64,000 nt of DNA from Polyangiaceae bacterium (GTDB lineage Bacteria; Myxococcota_A; Polyangia; Polyangiales; Polyangiaceae), in NCBI GenBank assembly GCA_020849655.1, contig JADLFU010000008.1, positions 39,470 through 103,469 of the forward strand, written 5' to 3'. Shown piece by piece: positions 46,575-56,723 of this stretch (positions are counted from its first letter, which is position 1; each line of letters begins with the position of its first letter). The translations under genes and the position numbers were made by a program. Under the pieces are notes generated by a model that was not told where the DNA came from, made no database searches, and worked only from the letters and a program-made list of their open reading frames with translations.

Positions 46575-47548
46575 GCCGCGTCGCGGAGTCGATCTTCTGG
46601 CTCAACCGCTGCATCGAGCGCGCCGACAACGTCGCGCGCATCGTCGACGTCTCCTCTCACCTCGCGCTCGACGGCGTGGGCGGGGCGTCGACGTGGGCCG
46701 CGCTCGTCGCGACGACCGGCGACGACGCGTGGTTCGCCGAGCGCTACGGCGAACCGACGCGCGAGCGCGTGCTGCGGTTCCTCGCGATCGATCGCGCGTA
46801 CGCGAACTCGATCGTCTCCTGTCTCGCGATGGCCCGCGAGAACGCCCGCACCATCCGCGACCACCTCTCCTCCGAGGCGTGGGAGCACGTCAACCGCACC
46901 TGCCGCGAGGTCCACGAGGCGCCCGAGGAGCGGGTGCTCGACGCGCCGCACGTGTTCTTCGGCGCCGTGCGGCGCGCCGCCGCCACGTTCGTCGGCGTCG
47001 CGTACGTCACGCAGACGCACGACGAGGGCTGGCACTTCGGGCGGCTCGGGCGGCTGATGGAGCGCGCCGACAAGACCTCGCGCATCCTCGACGTCGCGTC
47101 GTACCTGCTGCCGAAGGGCCTCGAGGATCCCGAGATGCTCGACGAGGCGCCGTGGGCGGCGCTCCTGCGCTCGGCGAGCGCGCTCGAGATGTACCGGCAG
47201 CGGCACGGGCTCATCGCGCCGCGGCTCGTGGTCGAGCAGCTCGTGTGCGAGCGGAGGTTCCCGCGGTCGATGCGCTACTGCCTGACGAAGGCGAACCGCT
47301 CGCTGCACGCCATCACGGCGTCGCCGCTCGGCTCGGCCGGCACGAAGGCGGAGCGCGCGCTCGGCGAGCTCGCGTCGGAGCTCGAGTTCGTCACGTCGCG
47401 CGAGGTCGTCTCGCGCGGGCTGCACGAGTACATCGACGGGTTCCAGACGTCGCTCAACGCGGCGGGCGACGCGGTGTTCGAGACGTTCTTCGCGCTCGAT
47501 CCGGGCGCGCCGCCGCCGCCGTCGACGCCGCGCGGCCACGATCAGTGA
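46568..47548 (+). CDS. Alpha-E domain protein
   Basis: 326 residues, almost entirely helical. Family features: [28 protein letters not shown] at the start, [51 protein letters not shown]. Alpha-E proteins nearly always accompany a circularly permuted ATP-grasp protein and often a transglutaminase and an Ntn-hydrolase; the last two are not present here. The start overlaps the ATP-grasp stop by seven bases, so both are co-translated. Its biochemical role is not known, though peptide ligation or tagging is suspected from gene context. Confidence 0.9.
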   Translation: [326 protein letters not shown]

Positions 47549-47579
47549 CCGGTGGCGGCGCGACCTCGGGGACGCGGCG

Positions 47580-49130
47580 CTAGCGGAGCCCGAGCTCGAG
47601 CGCGATGACGAGCGACGGCAGCGCCACCGCGAGCAGCATCGCCGCGAGCCCCAGCCACGGCCCGCGCGTGGGCTGTCGTGCGGGCGACGTGACGCCCGCG
47701 GCGGCCGCGAGCGCCGCGAGCTCCTCCTCCTTCTCACGGCGAGCGGCGACGCCCGCCCGGTGCGCGCCGACGCTCGCGAAGACGCCGTACGGCAGGAGGA
47801 GCCCGAGCAGCGAGAGGTAGGTCGCCGCCGCGGGAGCCCACGACAGCTCGTACGCGCCGAGCTTGTGCCGCGCGCCGTCGAGCTGCTCGTCGGTCATCGT
47901 CGCCACGCCGTTGGTCGACGTGCGACAGAAATACTGCGGGCCGTTCGTGGAGTGCGAGCCGCCGCTGTGATGCCAGTACGTGTAGATGCGGAACGGCCCG
48001 CTGCACCCCTTGCAAGCGTAGGGACAGAGCAGCTCGCCCTGCACGCCGAGGAAGGGATCGGCGTCGAACGTGCAGCGCGGGATCGTCACCGCGACCAGGA
48101 GCAGCGCCGCGAGCAGCGGCAGCCCGAGGAACCTGCCGTCGGCCGCGCGCGCGCCGACGGGGACGGCGTCCCTCGCCGCGGCGGCGATCTCGACGAGGGC
48201 GCGTCGGCGCGCCGCGAGGGCGCGGGGGGCGAAGCCGAGATCGGCGAGGGCCGAGAGCGCGGGCGCGTCGCCGCCCTCTCCGCAGGCGGCCACGAGCGCG
48301 GCCTGCGCGAGATCGTCCCGGCCGAGCGCCTCGTGCGCGCCCGCGCGGAGCAGGCCGAGCGCGACCGCGTACTCGGCGACGATCGGCACGTCCCCGGCGC
48401 GCTCGCCGACGAGCTCGAGCACCTTCGAGGCGGCGCCCTCGGCGAGGCGCAGGCGCGCCGTGGCCTTCCTGTGCGCGCCGTCGAGCTCGAGCACCTCCGT
48501 CGACGGATCGCACTCGCCGAGCCACGCCGCGGCCGACGCGAGATCGCGATCGCGCACCGCCTCCGTCACCAGGCGACAGTGGATGAGGTGCCGGTGCCCG
48601 GCGTCGTCGAGCAGCTCGAGCGCCGTCTCGAGCGCCGCGCGCGCCGCGACGAGGTTGCGCTCGCGTCGCTCGGCCTCGGCGACGTGGAGGGCATACCACG
48701 CGAGGTCACGCTGCTCCGACGCCGCGCGCGCTCCGCCCGCTGAGCGCGCCTTCGCGTCCCGCCAGCCGTCGCGCAGCACGGCGAGCGAGGTGCCCCGCAG
48801 ATCGCGCGGCGCGGTCGTCAGCGAGTAGGGGTTCGGGCTGATCGGGTGCTCCAGCTGCCCGGCCAGCCGCGAGCGTCGCGCGAGCTCCTCCGCCAGCGTC
48901 GGCAGCGCGCGCGGCGTCAGCGGTCGAGCCCGCGCCGCGAGCTCGTTCGTGGCGCCGCAGTACCGGCACGCGATCGCTCCCGCGCCGGTCGCCGCCACGG
49001 GCGCGCCGCACCGCGCGCACTCCCGCGTGCGCACCCCGACGTCGAACGAGGACGTGGACACGCGCGCGCCTGTCGCACCGCCGCGCCTGGGGGACAACGC
49101 GGCCGGATTGGGGGCGCGGGCCGCCTGCAT
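47580..49130 (-). CDS. Zinc-ribbon protein with C-terminal membrane helices
   Basis: 516 residues from the ATG at 49130, which has GGGAG eight bases upstream; a GTG at 49061 is another possible start. A rubredoxin-like zinc ribbon near the N-terminus (CARCGAPVAATGAGAIACRYCGATNEL) is followed by a helical, TPR-like middle (ALETALELLDDAGHRHLIHCRL). Three membrane helices occur in the last third: LPLLAALLLVAVTIP, YLSLLGLLLPYGVFASVG and GLAAMLLAVALPSLVIAL. Between them lies a Cys-rich loop (LLCPYACKGCSGPF). Such zinc-ribbon membrane proteins are frequent in Myxococcota and of unknown function. Confidence 0.7.
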   Translation of the reverse strand: MQAARAPNPAALSPRRGGATGARVSTSSFDVGVRTRECARCGAPVAATGAGAIACRYCGATNELAARARPLTPRALPTLAEELARRSRLAGQLEHPISPNPYSLTTAPRDLRGTSLAVLRDGWRDAKARSAGGARAASEQRDLAWYALHVAEAERRERNLVAARAALETALELLDDAGHRHLIHCRLVTEAVRDRDLASAAAWLGECDPSTEVLELDGAHRKATARLRLAEGAASKVLELVGERAGDVPIVAEYAVALGLLRAGAHEALGRDDLAQAALVAACGEGGDAPALSALADLGFAPRALAARRRALVEIAAAARDAVPVGARAADGRFLGLPLLAALLLVAVTIPRCTFDADPFLGVQGELLCPYACKGCSGPFRIYTYWHHSGGSHSTNGPQYFCRTSTNGVATMTDEQLDGARHKLGAYELSWAPAAATYLSLLGLLLPYGVFASVGAHRAGVAARREKEEELAALAAAAGVTSPARQPTRGPWLGLAAMLLAVALPSLVIALELGLR

Positions 49131-49148
49131 CGCGTATGCTCCCTCGCC

Positions 49149-49655
49149 GTGCGATCGATCCCCGCGCTCTTCACCCTCGTCGCCGCGCTCGGGCTGTCGT
49201 CGGCCGCGTGCGTGAAGAAGCCCACGATGAAGCTCCGCGGCGCCGACATCGCCGGCATCCAGATCGGCTTCCCGGTGATCAACGTGAACATGGTCGCGGT
49301 GATGGACGTGACGAACCCGAACTCGTACGACGTCGCCATCCGGCGCGTGCGCGGGCAGGTCGTCTTCGCGAACCGCTACCCGCTGCCGGTCGACTTCCAG
49401 GCGCAGGGCAACGGCCTCTGGCTGCCGTCGGGCCAGACGACGCGCGTCGGCGTGCCCATCACCATCCCGCTCGCGCTCGGCTTCACGCTGCTCAACGAGG
49501 CCGCCCAGGCGCCCGTGATCCCGTTCCGCTTCCAGGGCAAGGCCGACGTCACGGGCACCCGCACGCTGCAGCTCGAGAAGGACGACTACGCGATCGACGA
49601 GACGGGGGTCATCACCCGCCAGCAGCTCGTCGGCGCGCTGCCGGGCGCGCACTAG
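49149..49655 (+). CDS. LEA-type-2 (WHy) domain lipoprotein
   Basis: 168 residues. Lipobox LSSAAC at about residue 20. The rest is one LEA14/WHy-like beta-sandwich: VNMVAVMDVTNPNSYDVAIRRVRGQVVFANRYPLPVDFQAQG, then SGQTTRVGVPITIPLALG. Such domains are found in desiccation- and stress-related proteins. The GTG start has TATGCT eight bases upstream (49135-49140) and no Shine-Dalgarno. It is divergent from the zinc-ribbon gene with only 18 bases between start codons, so the promoters overlap. Confidence 0.85.
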   Translation: MRSIPALFTLVAALGLSSAACVKKPTMKLRGADIAGIQIGFPVINVNMVAVMDVTNPNSYDVAIRRVRGQVVFANRYPLPVDFQAQGNGLWLPSGQTTRVGVPITIPLALGFTLLNEAAQAPVIPFRFQGKADVTGTRTLQLEKDDYAIDETGVITRQQLVGALPGAH

Positions 49656-49695
49656 GCGCGTGTCGATTGTCTGCTAACCTCGCGCTCCCGGCGCG

Positions 49696-50692
<997 letters not shown>

Positions 50693-50700
<8 letters not shown>

Positions 50701-52645
50701 CGATCAGCGCGACGTCGCCGGCACGAGCTCCGAGATCGCGCGCGTCGCGGGGCTGCTCGCGGGCGACGCGCGCTTCGCGAGCTACCAGGTCAGCCGCCCG
50801 CACCCGCTGCTCGTCGTCGTGCGCGAGGCCGACAGGGTCGTGCTGCTCGCGACGGCCGACGTGTGGGACCACGGGCGCGATCTGTTGCGCCCCTACGGCG
50901 CGAAGATCGCCGAGGGCGACGCGGCGCTCGTGCTCCTCGGCACCCCGCGCGACCCCGATCTCGCGGGCGCGCGTGGCCGGGGGCTCGCCGCGCTCGTGCC
51001 GCCGGGCGCCGGGCCAGAGGAGCTCTTCGTCGCGGTGGCCGCCGCGCTCGACCTGCTCGAGGCCCGCGCGCGCGCCGAGAGCCGCGGCAAGTGGCTCAAC
51101 CGATACCGCTACGAGCTCGGCGAGCTCATCGAGATCTCGCGCGCGCTCACCACCGAGCGCGAGATCGACAAGCTCCTCGGGCTCATCCTCGAGAAGGCGC
51201 GGTTCATCACGGGGGCCGACGCCGGCAGCATCTACGTCGTAGAGGGCGACGATCCCGATCCCGCGCGCAAGCTGCTCAGGTTCAAGCTCAGCCAGAACGA
51301 GTCGGTGAAGTTCGACTCGCGCGAGTTCACCGTCCCCATCAGCCCGCGCAGCATCTCGGGCGCCGCGGCGCTGTCGAAGAGCCTGATCAGCCTCGCCGAC
51401 GTCTACGAGCTGCCCGCCGGCGCGCCGTACTCCTTCGACCACAGGTTCGACGAGAAGATCGGCTACCGCACGCGCTCGATGCTGACGGCGCCGCTCATCG
51501 ACAAGCAGGGCGACGTCATCGGTGTCTTGCAGCTCATCAACAAGAAGCGCGATCCGAAGCGCCGCCTCGCCTCGCGCGACGACGTCGAGGACAACGTCGT
51601 GCCGTTCGACGAGCGCAGCCAGGAGCTGCTGACGACGCTCGCGTCGAACGCCGGCATCGCGCTCGAGAACGCGCTCCTCTACGCCGAGATCCGCGGCCTC
51701 TTCGAGGGGTTCGTGACGGCGAGCGTCTCGGCGATCGAGCAGCGCGACCCGACGACGAGCGGCCACTCGCGCCGCGTCGCCGATCTCCCCGTCGGGCTCG
51801 CGCGCGCCGTCGAGCGCGTCGAGACCGGCCCGTACCGCGATCTGGTGTTTCGCCCCGACGATCTGCGCGAGATCGAGATAGCGTCGCTCTTGCACGACTT
51901 CGGCAAGATCGGCGTCCGCGAGGAGGTGCTCGTCAAGGCGAAGAAGCTCTACCCGTGGGAGAGCGACGCCATCCGCGGGCGCATCGACTTCGCCATCCGC
52001 ACGCTCGAGGTCGAGATCCTCTCGCGCAAGCTGCGCGCGATGGAGCGCGGCGCACGCGGCGACGACCTGCTCGCGTTCGACGAGGAGCTGCGCCAGCGCA
52101 CGGCCGAGCTCGAGGAGGCGTGGACCACGATCGCGTCGGCGAACGAGCCCACCATCCTGAAGAGCGGCGACTTCGCGCGGATCGAGGCCGTCGCGCGCGA
52201 CGCGTACACCGATCTGCGCGGCAACATGCACCCGCTGCTCACGAAGGGCGAGCTCGCGAGCCTCTCGGTCGCGAAGGGCTCGCTGACGAACGAGGAGATC
52301 GACCAGATCCGCTCGCACGTCGTGCACACCTACAATTTTCTGCGCACGATCCCGTGGAGCAAGGAGTTCCGCCGGGTGCCGCTCATCGCCGGCGCGCACC
52401 ACGAGCGCCTGAACGGCACCGGCTACCCGAGCCACCTGCGCGCCGAGGAGATCCCCGTGCAGTCGAAGATGATGAGCATCTCGGACATCTTCGACGCGCT
52501 GACGGCCTCCGATCGCCCCTACAAGAAGGCCGTGCCGCTCGACAAGGCGCTCGACATCCTCGGCTTCGAGGTGAAGGACCAGCACGTCGACGCGGAGCTG
52601 TTCCGCATCTTCAAGGAGGCCCGGGTGTGGGAGGGCGCGCTGTGA
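50693..52645 (+). CDS. GAF / HD-GYP c-di-GMP phosphodiesterase-like protein
   Basis: 650 residues. Residues about 25-130 form a receiver-like or small sensory region. A GAF domain spans about 155-345 (LLGLILEKARFITGADAGSIYVV; LTAPLIDKQGDVIGVLQLINKK). The HD-GYP follows: SGHSRRVADL, LLHDFGKIGVRE at about 399-410 and HHERLNGTGYPSHL at about 569-582. In usual HD-GYP proteins the HD and GYP motifs are about 60 residues apart; here about 170, so an insert of roughly 105 residues (a charged helical stretch) lies between them. It should hydrolyse c-di-GMP or signal its level. The start lies inside the end of phoH, so the two are co-translated. Confidence 0.88.
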
Positions 52646-52651
52646 AGAGGG

Positions 52652-52762
52652 GTCCAATCTTGCGGCTGCACCGGGCGATGCGTCGGTCGGCCTCCTCGAA
52701 ATACTCTGGGTATTCCTGCGTCGGCCTCCCTGGCCTCACCCGGTTCGCTCGCAGTCTTGGAC
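52652..52762. repeat. 111-bp palindromic intergenic element
   Basis: Two 53-base arms surround a 5-base loop (TCTGG, 52705-52709). The left arm begins GTCCAA (52652-52657) and the right arm ends TTGGAC (52757-52762). The inner ends are AATAC and GTATT. Arms match at about 32 of 53 positions by hand count, strongest at both ends and at the centre (ACCGGG/CCCGGT and AATAC/GTATT). A TGCGTCGG...CCTCC motif occurs as a direct repeat in both arms. No gene is visible in 52646-52820. It could be a REP/MITE-like element or a folded RNA leader. Confidence 0.65.
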
Positions 52763-52820
52763 ACCTCTCGAGCGCCGATTCCGCCGCTCGCCGCGCCTTT
52801 CCCGGCTAGGTTGCGCGCCC

Positions 52821-53222
52821 ATGTTGACGTCGATCGAGCAGCGCGTGGTCGTCGCCGCGTCCGACGCGATGTTCCCCCGTGGCGGCGCGATCGCGCAGTC
52901 GGGCAGCGACGCGGGCGTGCTCGCGTATTTCGAGGGCATGCTCGGCGAGATGTCGCCGAAGAACCGCGCGCTCGTGCGGCTGCTGCTCGTGTTCATCCAG
53001 CTCGCGCCCCCGGTGTTCTTCCTGCGCGCGCCCTTCACCTGGCAGGGCGACGAGGCGCGCGTCGCCACGCTCGAGTCCCTCGCGACGAGCGAGATCTACT
53101 TCCTGCGCATCACGTTCCAGAGCCTGCGCACGCTCATCTCGATCGCGTACCTCGCGGACGCCGACGTCGCGGCGCAGGTCGGCGCGGCGCCGAACCTCTC
53201 TCCGTTCGAGGGGCGCGCGTGA
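52821..53222 (+). CDS. Small subunit-like protein preceding a GMC oxidoreductase
   Basis: 133 residues, no signal peptide. IEQRVVVAASDAMFPRGGAI and the helical remainder resemble small subunits of GMC oxidoreductases (gluconate 2-dehydrogenase subunit 3-like). It probably stabilises or targets the large subunit. TAGGTT (52807-52812) ends eight bases before the ATG, with no Shine-Dalgarno. Its stop overlaps the next start (GTGA at 53219), so the subunits are made in equal amounts. Confidence 0.75.
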   Translation: MLTSIEQRVVVAASDAMFPRGGAIAQSGSDAGVLAYFEGMLGEMSPKNRALVRLLLVFIQLAPPVFFLRAPFTWQGDEARVATLESLATSEIYFLRITFQSLRTLISIAYLADADVAAQVGAAPNLSPFEGRA

Positions 53223-54748
53223 GCCACCCGCACGACGGCGTCCTCGGGTTCTCCGATCACAAGGCTGACATTCGGCTCTCGGCCGACGCGGTCGTCGTCG
53301 GCTCCGGGCCGGGCGGGGCCGTCGCGGCGCGCGAGCTCGCCGTGCGCGGGCTCGACGTCATCCTCGTCGAGGAGGGCCCCGCGTTCTCCACGGCCGACTT
53401 CCGCGTCGAGGCGGGCGCGACGATGCGCCGCGTGTTCCGCGAGTCGTGCACCCGCGTGATGCAGGGCAACGGGTTCTTCCCCACGATGCAGGCGATCGGG
53501 CTCGGCGGCGGCTCGCTCGTCAACTCGGCCATCAGCATCCGCGCGCCGGGCTGGGCGCTCGACAAGTGGGCGAGCGAGCACGACACGCCCCAGCTCGGCG
53601 CCGGCTCGCTCGACGACGACTACGCGGCGGTCGAGGAGGTCTTCGGCGTCGGCCCGACGCCCGACGCCGTGATGGGCGAGCGCAACCTCGTGTTCAAGCG
53701 CGGGTGCGACGCGCTCGGCATCTCGAGCGAGCCGACGCCGCGCAACGTGCGCGGTTGCAAGGGCTCGGCCGAGTGCTTCACCGGGTGTCGCAACGGCGCG
53801 AAGCAGTCGGCCGACGTCGCGTGCGTCCCCGACGTCGTCTCGCGCGGCGGGCGCGTGCTCACCTCCGTGCGCGTCGACGGCGTGAAGCGCGACGGCGCCC
53901 GCGCGACCGGCGTCGTCGGCTGGGTGGTCGAGCCGTTCACCGGCAGGCGCGCGCACCGGGTCGAGATCGACGCGCCCGTCGTCGTGCTCGCGGCGGGCTG
54001 CATGGCGACGCCGCTCATCATGAGGCGCAGCGGGCTCGGCGTGTCCAACGGTCACGCGGGGCGGCACCTGCGCGCGCACCCGGGCCTCGCCGTGTGTGCC
54101 TTGTTCGATCACGTGATCAACCCGTTCGAGGGCGCGACGCAGGGCTACCACAGCCTGCATTTCCTCGAGCAGGGCATGAAGCTCGAGGTGCTCTGGGGGC
54201 CGCCCGCGATCCTGGCGGTGCGGTTCCCGGGGTTCGGCGAGCCGCTGAAGCGGCACCTCGTCGCGTTCGACAGGATGGCGCCGTTCGACGTGTTCACCCA
54301 CGCCCCGCACTCGGAGGGCGAGGTGCGCGCCGCTCCCTTCGGCGACGATCCGGTGATCAGCTACCACCTCGACGACCGCGACGCCGGGACGCTGCAGCGC
54401 GGGCTCGTCATCCTCTCCGAGATCGCGTTCGCCGCGGGCGCGCGCGCCGTGTTGCCGGGCGTGCACGGCGTGCCCGACCCCATCACTCGCGATCAGCTCC
54501 ACCTGCTGCGCGACGCGCGCGTGACGGCGAAGGAGGTCACCGCCGGCGCGAACCACGTCTTCGGGACGACGCGCATGGGCCAGAACCCCCGCAACAGCGT
54601 CTGCGACGAGTGGGGGCGCGTGCACGACGCGCGCGGGCTGTACGTGGCGGACACCGGCACCTTCCCCGGCTCGCCCGCGGTCAACCCGATGCTCACGTGC
54701 ATGGCGCTCGCGCGGCGCACCGCCCGCCGCGTCGCCGACGACCGCTGA
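53219..54748 (+). CDS. GMC-family FAD oxidoreductase
   Basis: 509 residues. FAD-binding N-terminus AVVVGSGPGGAVAARELAVRGLDVILVEEG, then LGGGSLVNSAISIRAP. A Cys cluster (GCKGSAECFTGCRNGAKQSADV) typical of one branch of the family, possibly holding an Fe-S centre, is near the middle. The C-terminal GTFPGSPAVNPMLTCMALARR is typical of the substrate-binding GMC_oxred_C end. It oxidises an alcohol, sterol or similar substrate; which one is unknown. It is the large subunit of the pair begun by the previous gene. Confidence 0.9.
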   Translation: MSHPHDGVLGFSDHKADIRLSADAVVVGSGPGGAVAARELAVRGLDVILVEEGPAFSTADFRVEAGATMRRVFRESCTRVMQGNGFFPTMQAIGLGGGSLVNSAISIRAPGWALDKWASEHDTPQLGAGSLDDDYAAVEEVFGVGPTPDAVMGERNLVFKRGCDALGISSEPTPRNVRGCKGSAECFTGCRNGAKQSADVACVPDVVSRGGRVLTSVRVDGVKRDGARATGVVGWVVEPFTGRRAHRVEIDAPVVVLAAGCMATPLIMRRSGLGVSNGHAGRHLRAHPGLAVCALFDHVINPFEGATQGYHSLHFLEQGMKLEVLWGPPAILAVRFPGFGEPLKRHLVAFDRMAPFDVFTHAPHSEGEVRAAPFGDDPVISYHLDDRDAGTLQRGLVILSEIAFAAGARAVLPGVHGVPDPITRDQLHLLRDARVTAKEVTAGANHVFGTTRMGQNPRNSVCDEWGRVHDARGLYVADTGTFPGSPAVNPMLTCMALARRTARRVADDR

Positions 54749-56667
54749 TGGGCCTGCTCGCGCGGATCCGGTCTCGCCGGGAGGCCAAGCTCCTCGAGCC
54801 CGTCCTCACGCTCGCGAACCCCAAGGCGCCGCTCGTCGATCGGATGGAGTGGCTCGCGGATCTGCTGTCGTGGGTGCGCGGCTCCGTGCTCACCGGCGGC
54901 CGACCGATCGTGCGCGTGAAGTTCCTGCTCGGACGCCTCGAGCGCAACGAGGACGAGCGCGCGCGGGTGACGGCGACGATCGCCGCGCTCATCGACGAGG
55001 TGCGCGCGGTCGATCTGCTCGCGTCGTCCGGCGTGCCGTCGCGGTTCGACTTCGTCGGCGAGATCATCCTGCGCGCGCACCGGGCGCTCTTGCCGACGGC
55101 GCTCGTCGCCGACGATTTCGCCGCCGTGCTGTCGGTGCTGTTGCCGTCCGAGGCCGACGCCGAGTGGATCGAGGCGCTCGACGACGCGACGCTCGCGCGG
55201 GTCCGCGCGCTCCTCGACGACCGGAGCGTCGCCTTGCTCGACCGCAACGCGAGCGACGCCGTCCGCGTGCTCGCCGCGCTCTCGGAGGCCGAGTCGCTCG
55301 ACGGCGAGGTGCGCGAGCGCCTCGGTGACGCCTCGGCCGTCGAGCCGCTCTCCATCGAGGTGGGCCGCGCCACGACGGAGCGCCACGATCCGACGCCCGC
55401 CGTCCAGTCGCTCCGCGCGAAGGTCGTCACCGCGATCGCCGCGCTCGACGAGGAGGGCGCGAGCATCGATCTCACCTACCGCCTAGACCACCTCCTCGCG
55501 CGGCTGGATCGCCTGCTCCTGCTCTTGCCGGCGGTGCTGCACGACCAGGTGTTCGATCCGCGCAAGGTGCTCGCGACCATCGTCCGCGAGGGCATCGAGG
55601 AGCGCCGCCTCGGCGGGTTGTTCAGGCGGAGCACGCACCTGCTCGCGCGCAAGGTGGTCGATCACAGCGCCGAGGTCGGCAAGCACTACATCGCGACGGG
55701 CCGCGCCGAGTACATGCACATGCTGCGCGCGGCGATGGGCGGCGGCGTCGTGATGGGCGTCGCCACCGTCGTGAAGCTCAAGATCGCGGCGCTCCACCTG
55801 CCCACCATCTACGACGGGATCGTCGCGGGGCTGAACTACGCGGCGGCGTTCCTCGTGGTGCAGGCGCTCGGGTTCTCGGTCGCGACGAAGCAGCCCGCGA
55901 GCACCGCGCCCGCCCTCGCCGCGTCGCTCGCCGAGGACGACGCGCCGAGGCGATTCGCGACCGAGGTCGCGCGCATCATCCGCTCGCAGGTCGCGGCCAT
56001 CTTCGGCAACGTGCTGCTCGTGCCGCCGACGGCCGTCGCGCTCGACCTGCTCCATCACCTCGCCTTCGGCACGCACGCCGCGTCGCACGAGAAGGCAGAG
56101 GCGTCGGTCGCGTCGCTCACGCTGCTCGGGCCGACCCCCATCTACGCGGCGTTCACCGGCATCCTCCTGTGGTTGACGGCGATGCTCTCGGGCACGGTCG
56201 CCAACTGGCTCGCGTTCAACAAGGTGCGGCGCGGGCTCGCGACGAGCCGCACGCTCCGCCACGTGCTCGGCGCCGCGCGCGCGCCCGTCATCGCCGAGCG
56301 GCTGGTCGGGGCGGCGCCCGCGGCGGCGGGCAACGCGTTCCTCGGGATGATGCTCGGCGTGCTGCCGGCGGTGATGCTCGTGTTCCACCTGCCGATCGAC
56401 ATCCGCCACGTGACCGTGAGCTCCGGCATGGTGTCGGTCGCCGCGGCGGCCTTGCCCCCGACCCGCGAGACGCTGGTCCTCGTCGGGCTCGCAGCGGCGG
56501 GGACGGCGACCGTCGGCGTGCTCAACGTCGCGTCGAGCTTCGCGCTCGCGCTCGCGGTGGCGCTGCGCGCGCGCCCCGTCCGCGCGCCGGCGCGGGAGCT
56601 CGTCGCCGCGGTGGCGCGGCAGTTCAGGCGGCACACGCGCGATTTCTTCCTGCCGCCCCGCGAGTGA
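54748..56667 (+). CDS. Gcr-type site-specific recombinase family membrane protein
   Basis: 639 residues. The ATG overlaps the previous stop (TGATG). The protein is helical in its first half (RVKFLLGRLERNEDERARVTATIAALIDEVR) and has several membrane helices in the second (IYAAFTGILLWLTAMLSGTVANWLAF, AFLGMMLGVLPAVMLVFHLP). The best match by eye is the family named site-specific recombinase, Gcr (pfam10136); despite its name it is a membrane protein with no recombinase catalytic residues. Co-translation with a GMC oxidoreductase suggests an electron-transfer or membrane-anchoring partner, which is inference. Confidence 0.8.
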   Translation: MGLLARIRSRREAKLLEPVLTLANPKAPLVDRMEWLADLLSWVRGSVLTGGRPIVRVKFLLGRLERNEDERARVTATIAALIDEVRAVDLLASSGVPSRFDFVGEIILRAHRALLPTALVADDFAAVLSVLLPSEADAEWIEALDDATLARVRALLDDRSVALLDRNASDAVRVLAALSEAESLDGEVRERLGDASAVEPLSIEVGRATTERHDPTPAVQSLRAKVVTAIAALDEEGASIDLTYRLDHLLARLDRLLLLLPAVLHDQVFDPRKVLATIVREGIEERRLGGLFRRSTHLLARKVVDHSAEVGKHYIATGRAEYMHMLRAAMGGGVVMGVATVVKLKIAALHLPTIYDGIVAGLNYAAAFLVVQALGFSVATKQPASTAPALAASLAEDDAPRRFATEVARIIRSQVAAIFGNVLLVPPTAVALDLLHHLAFGTHAASHEKAEASVASLTLLGPTPIYAAFTGILLWLTAMLSGTVANWLAFNKVRRGLATSRTLRHVLGAARAPVIAERLVGAAPAAAGNAFLGMMLGVLPAVMLVFHLPIDIRHVTVSSGMVSVAAAALPPTRETLVLVGLAAAGTATVGVLNVASSFALALAVALRARPVRAPARELVAAVARQFRRHTRDFFLPPRE

Positions 56668-56723
56668 CCGGCGCCGACCTGGCGAGGGTGGTCAGCGCAG
56701 GCGGGCGAGGGTACGCCTGGCTG

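Noticed and set aside
54748..56667. Recombinase as a sign of a mobile island
   Set aside because: The Gcr-type family lacks Tyr/Ser recombinase residues and is a membrane protein; no attachment sites or flanking repeats were found.
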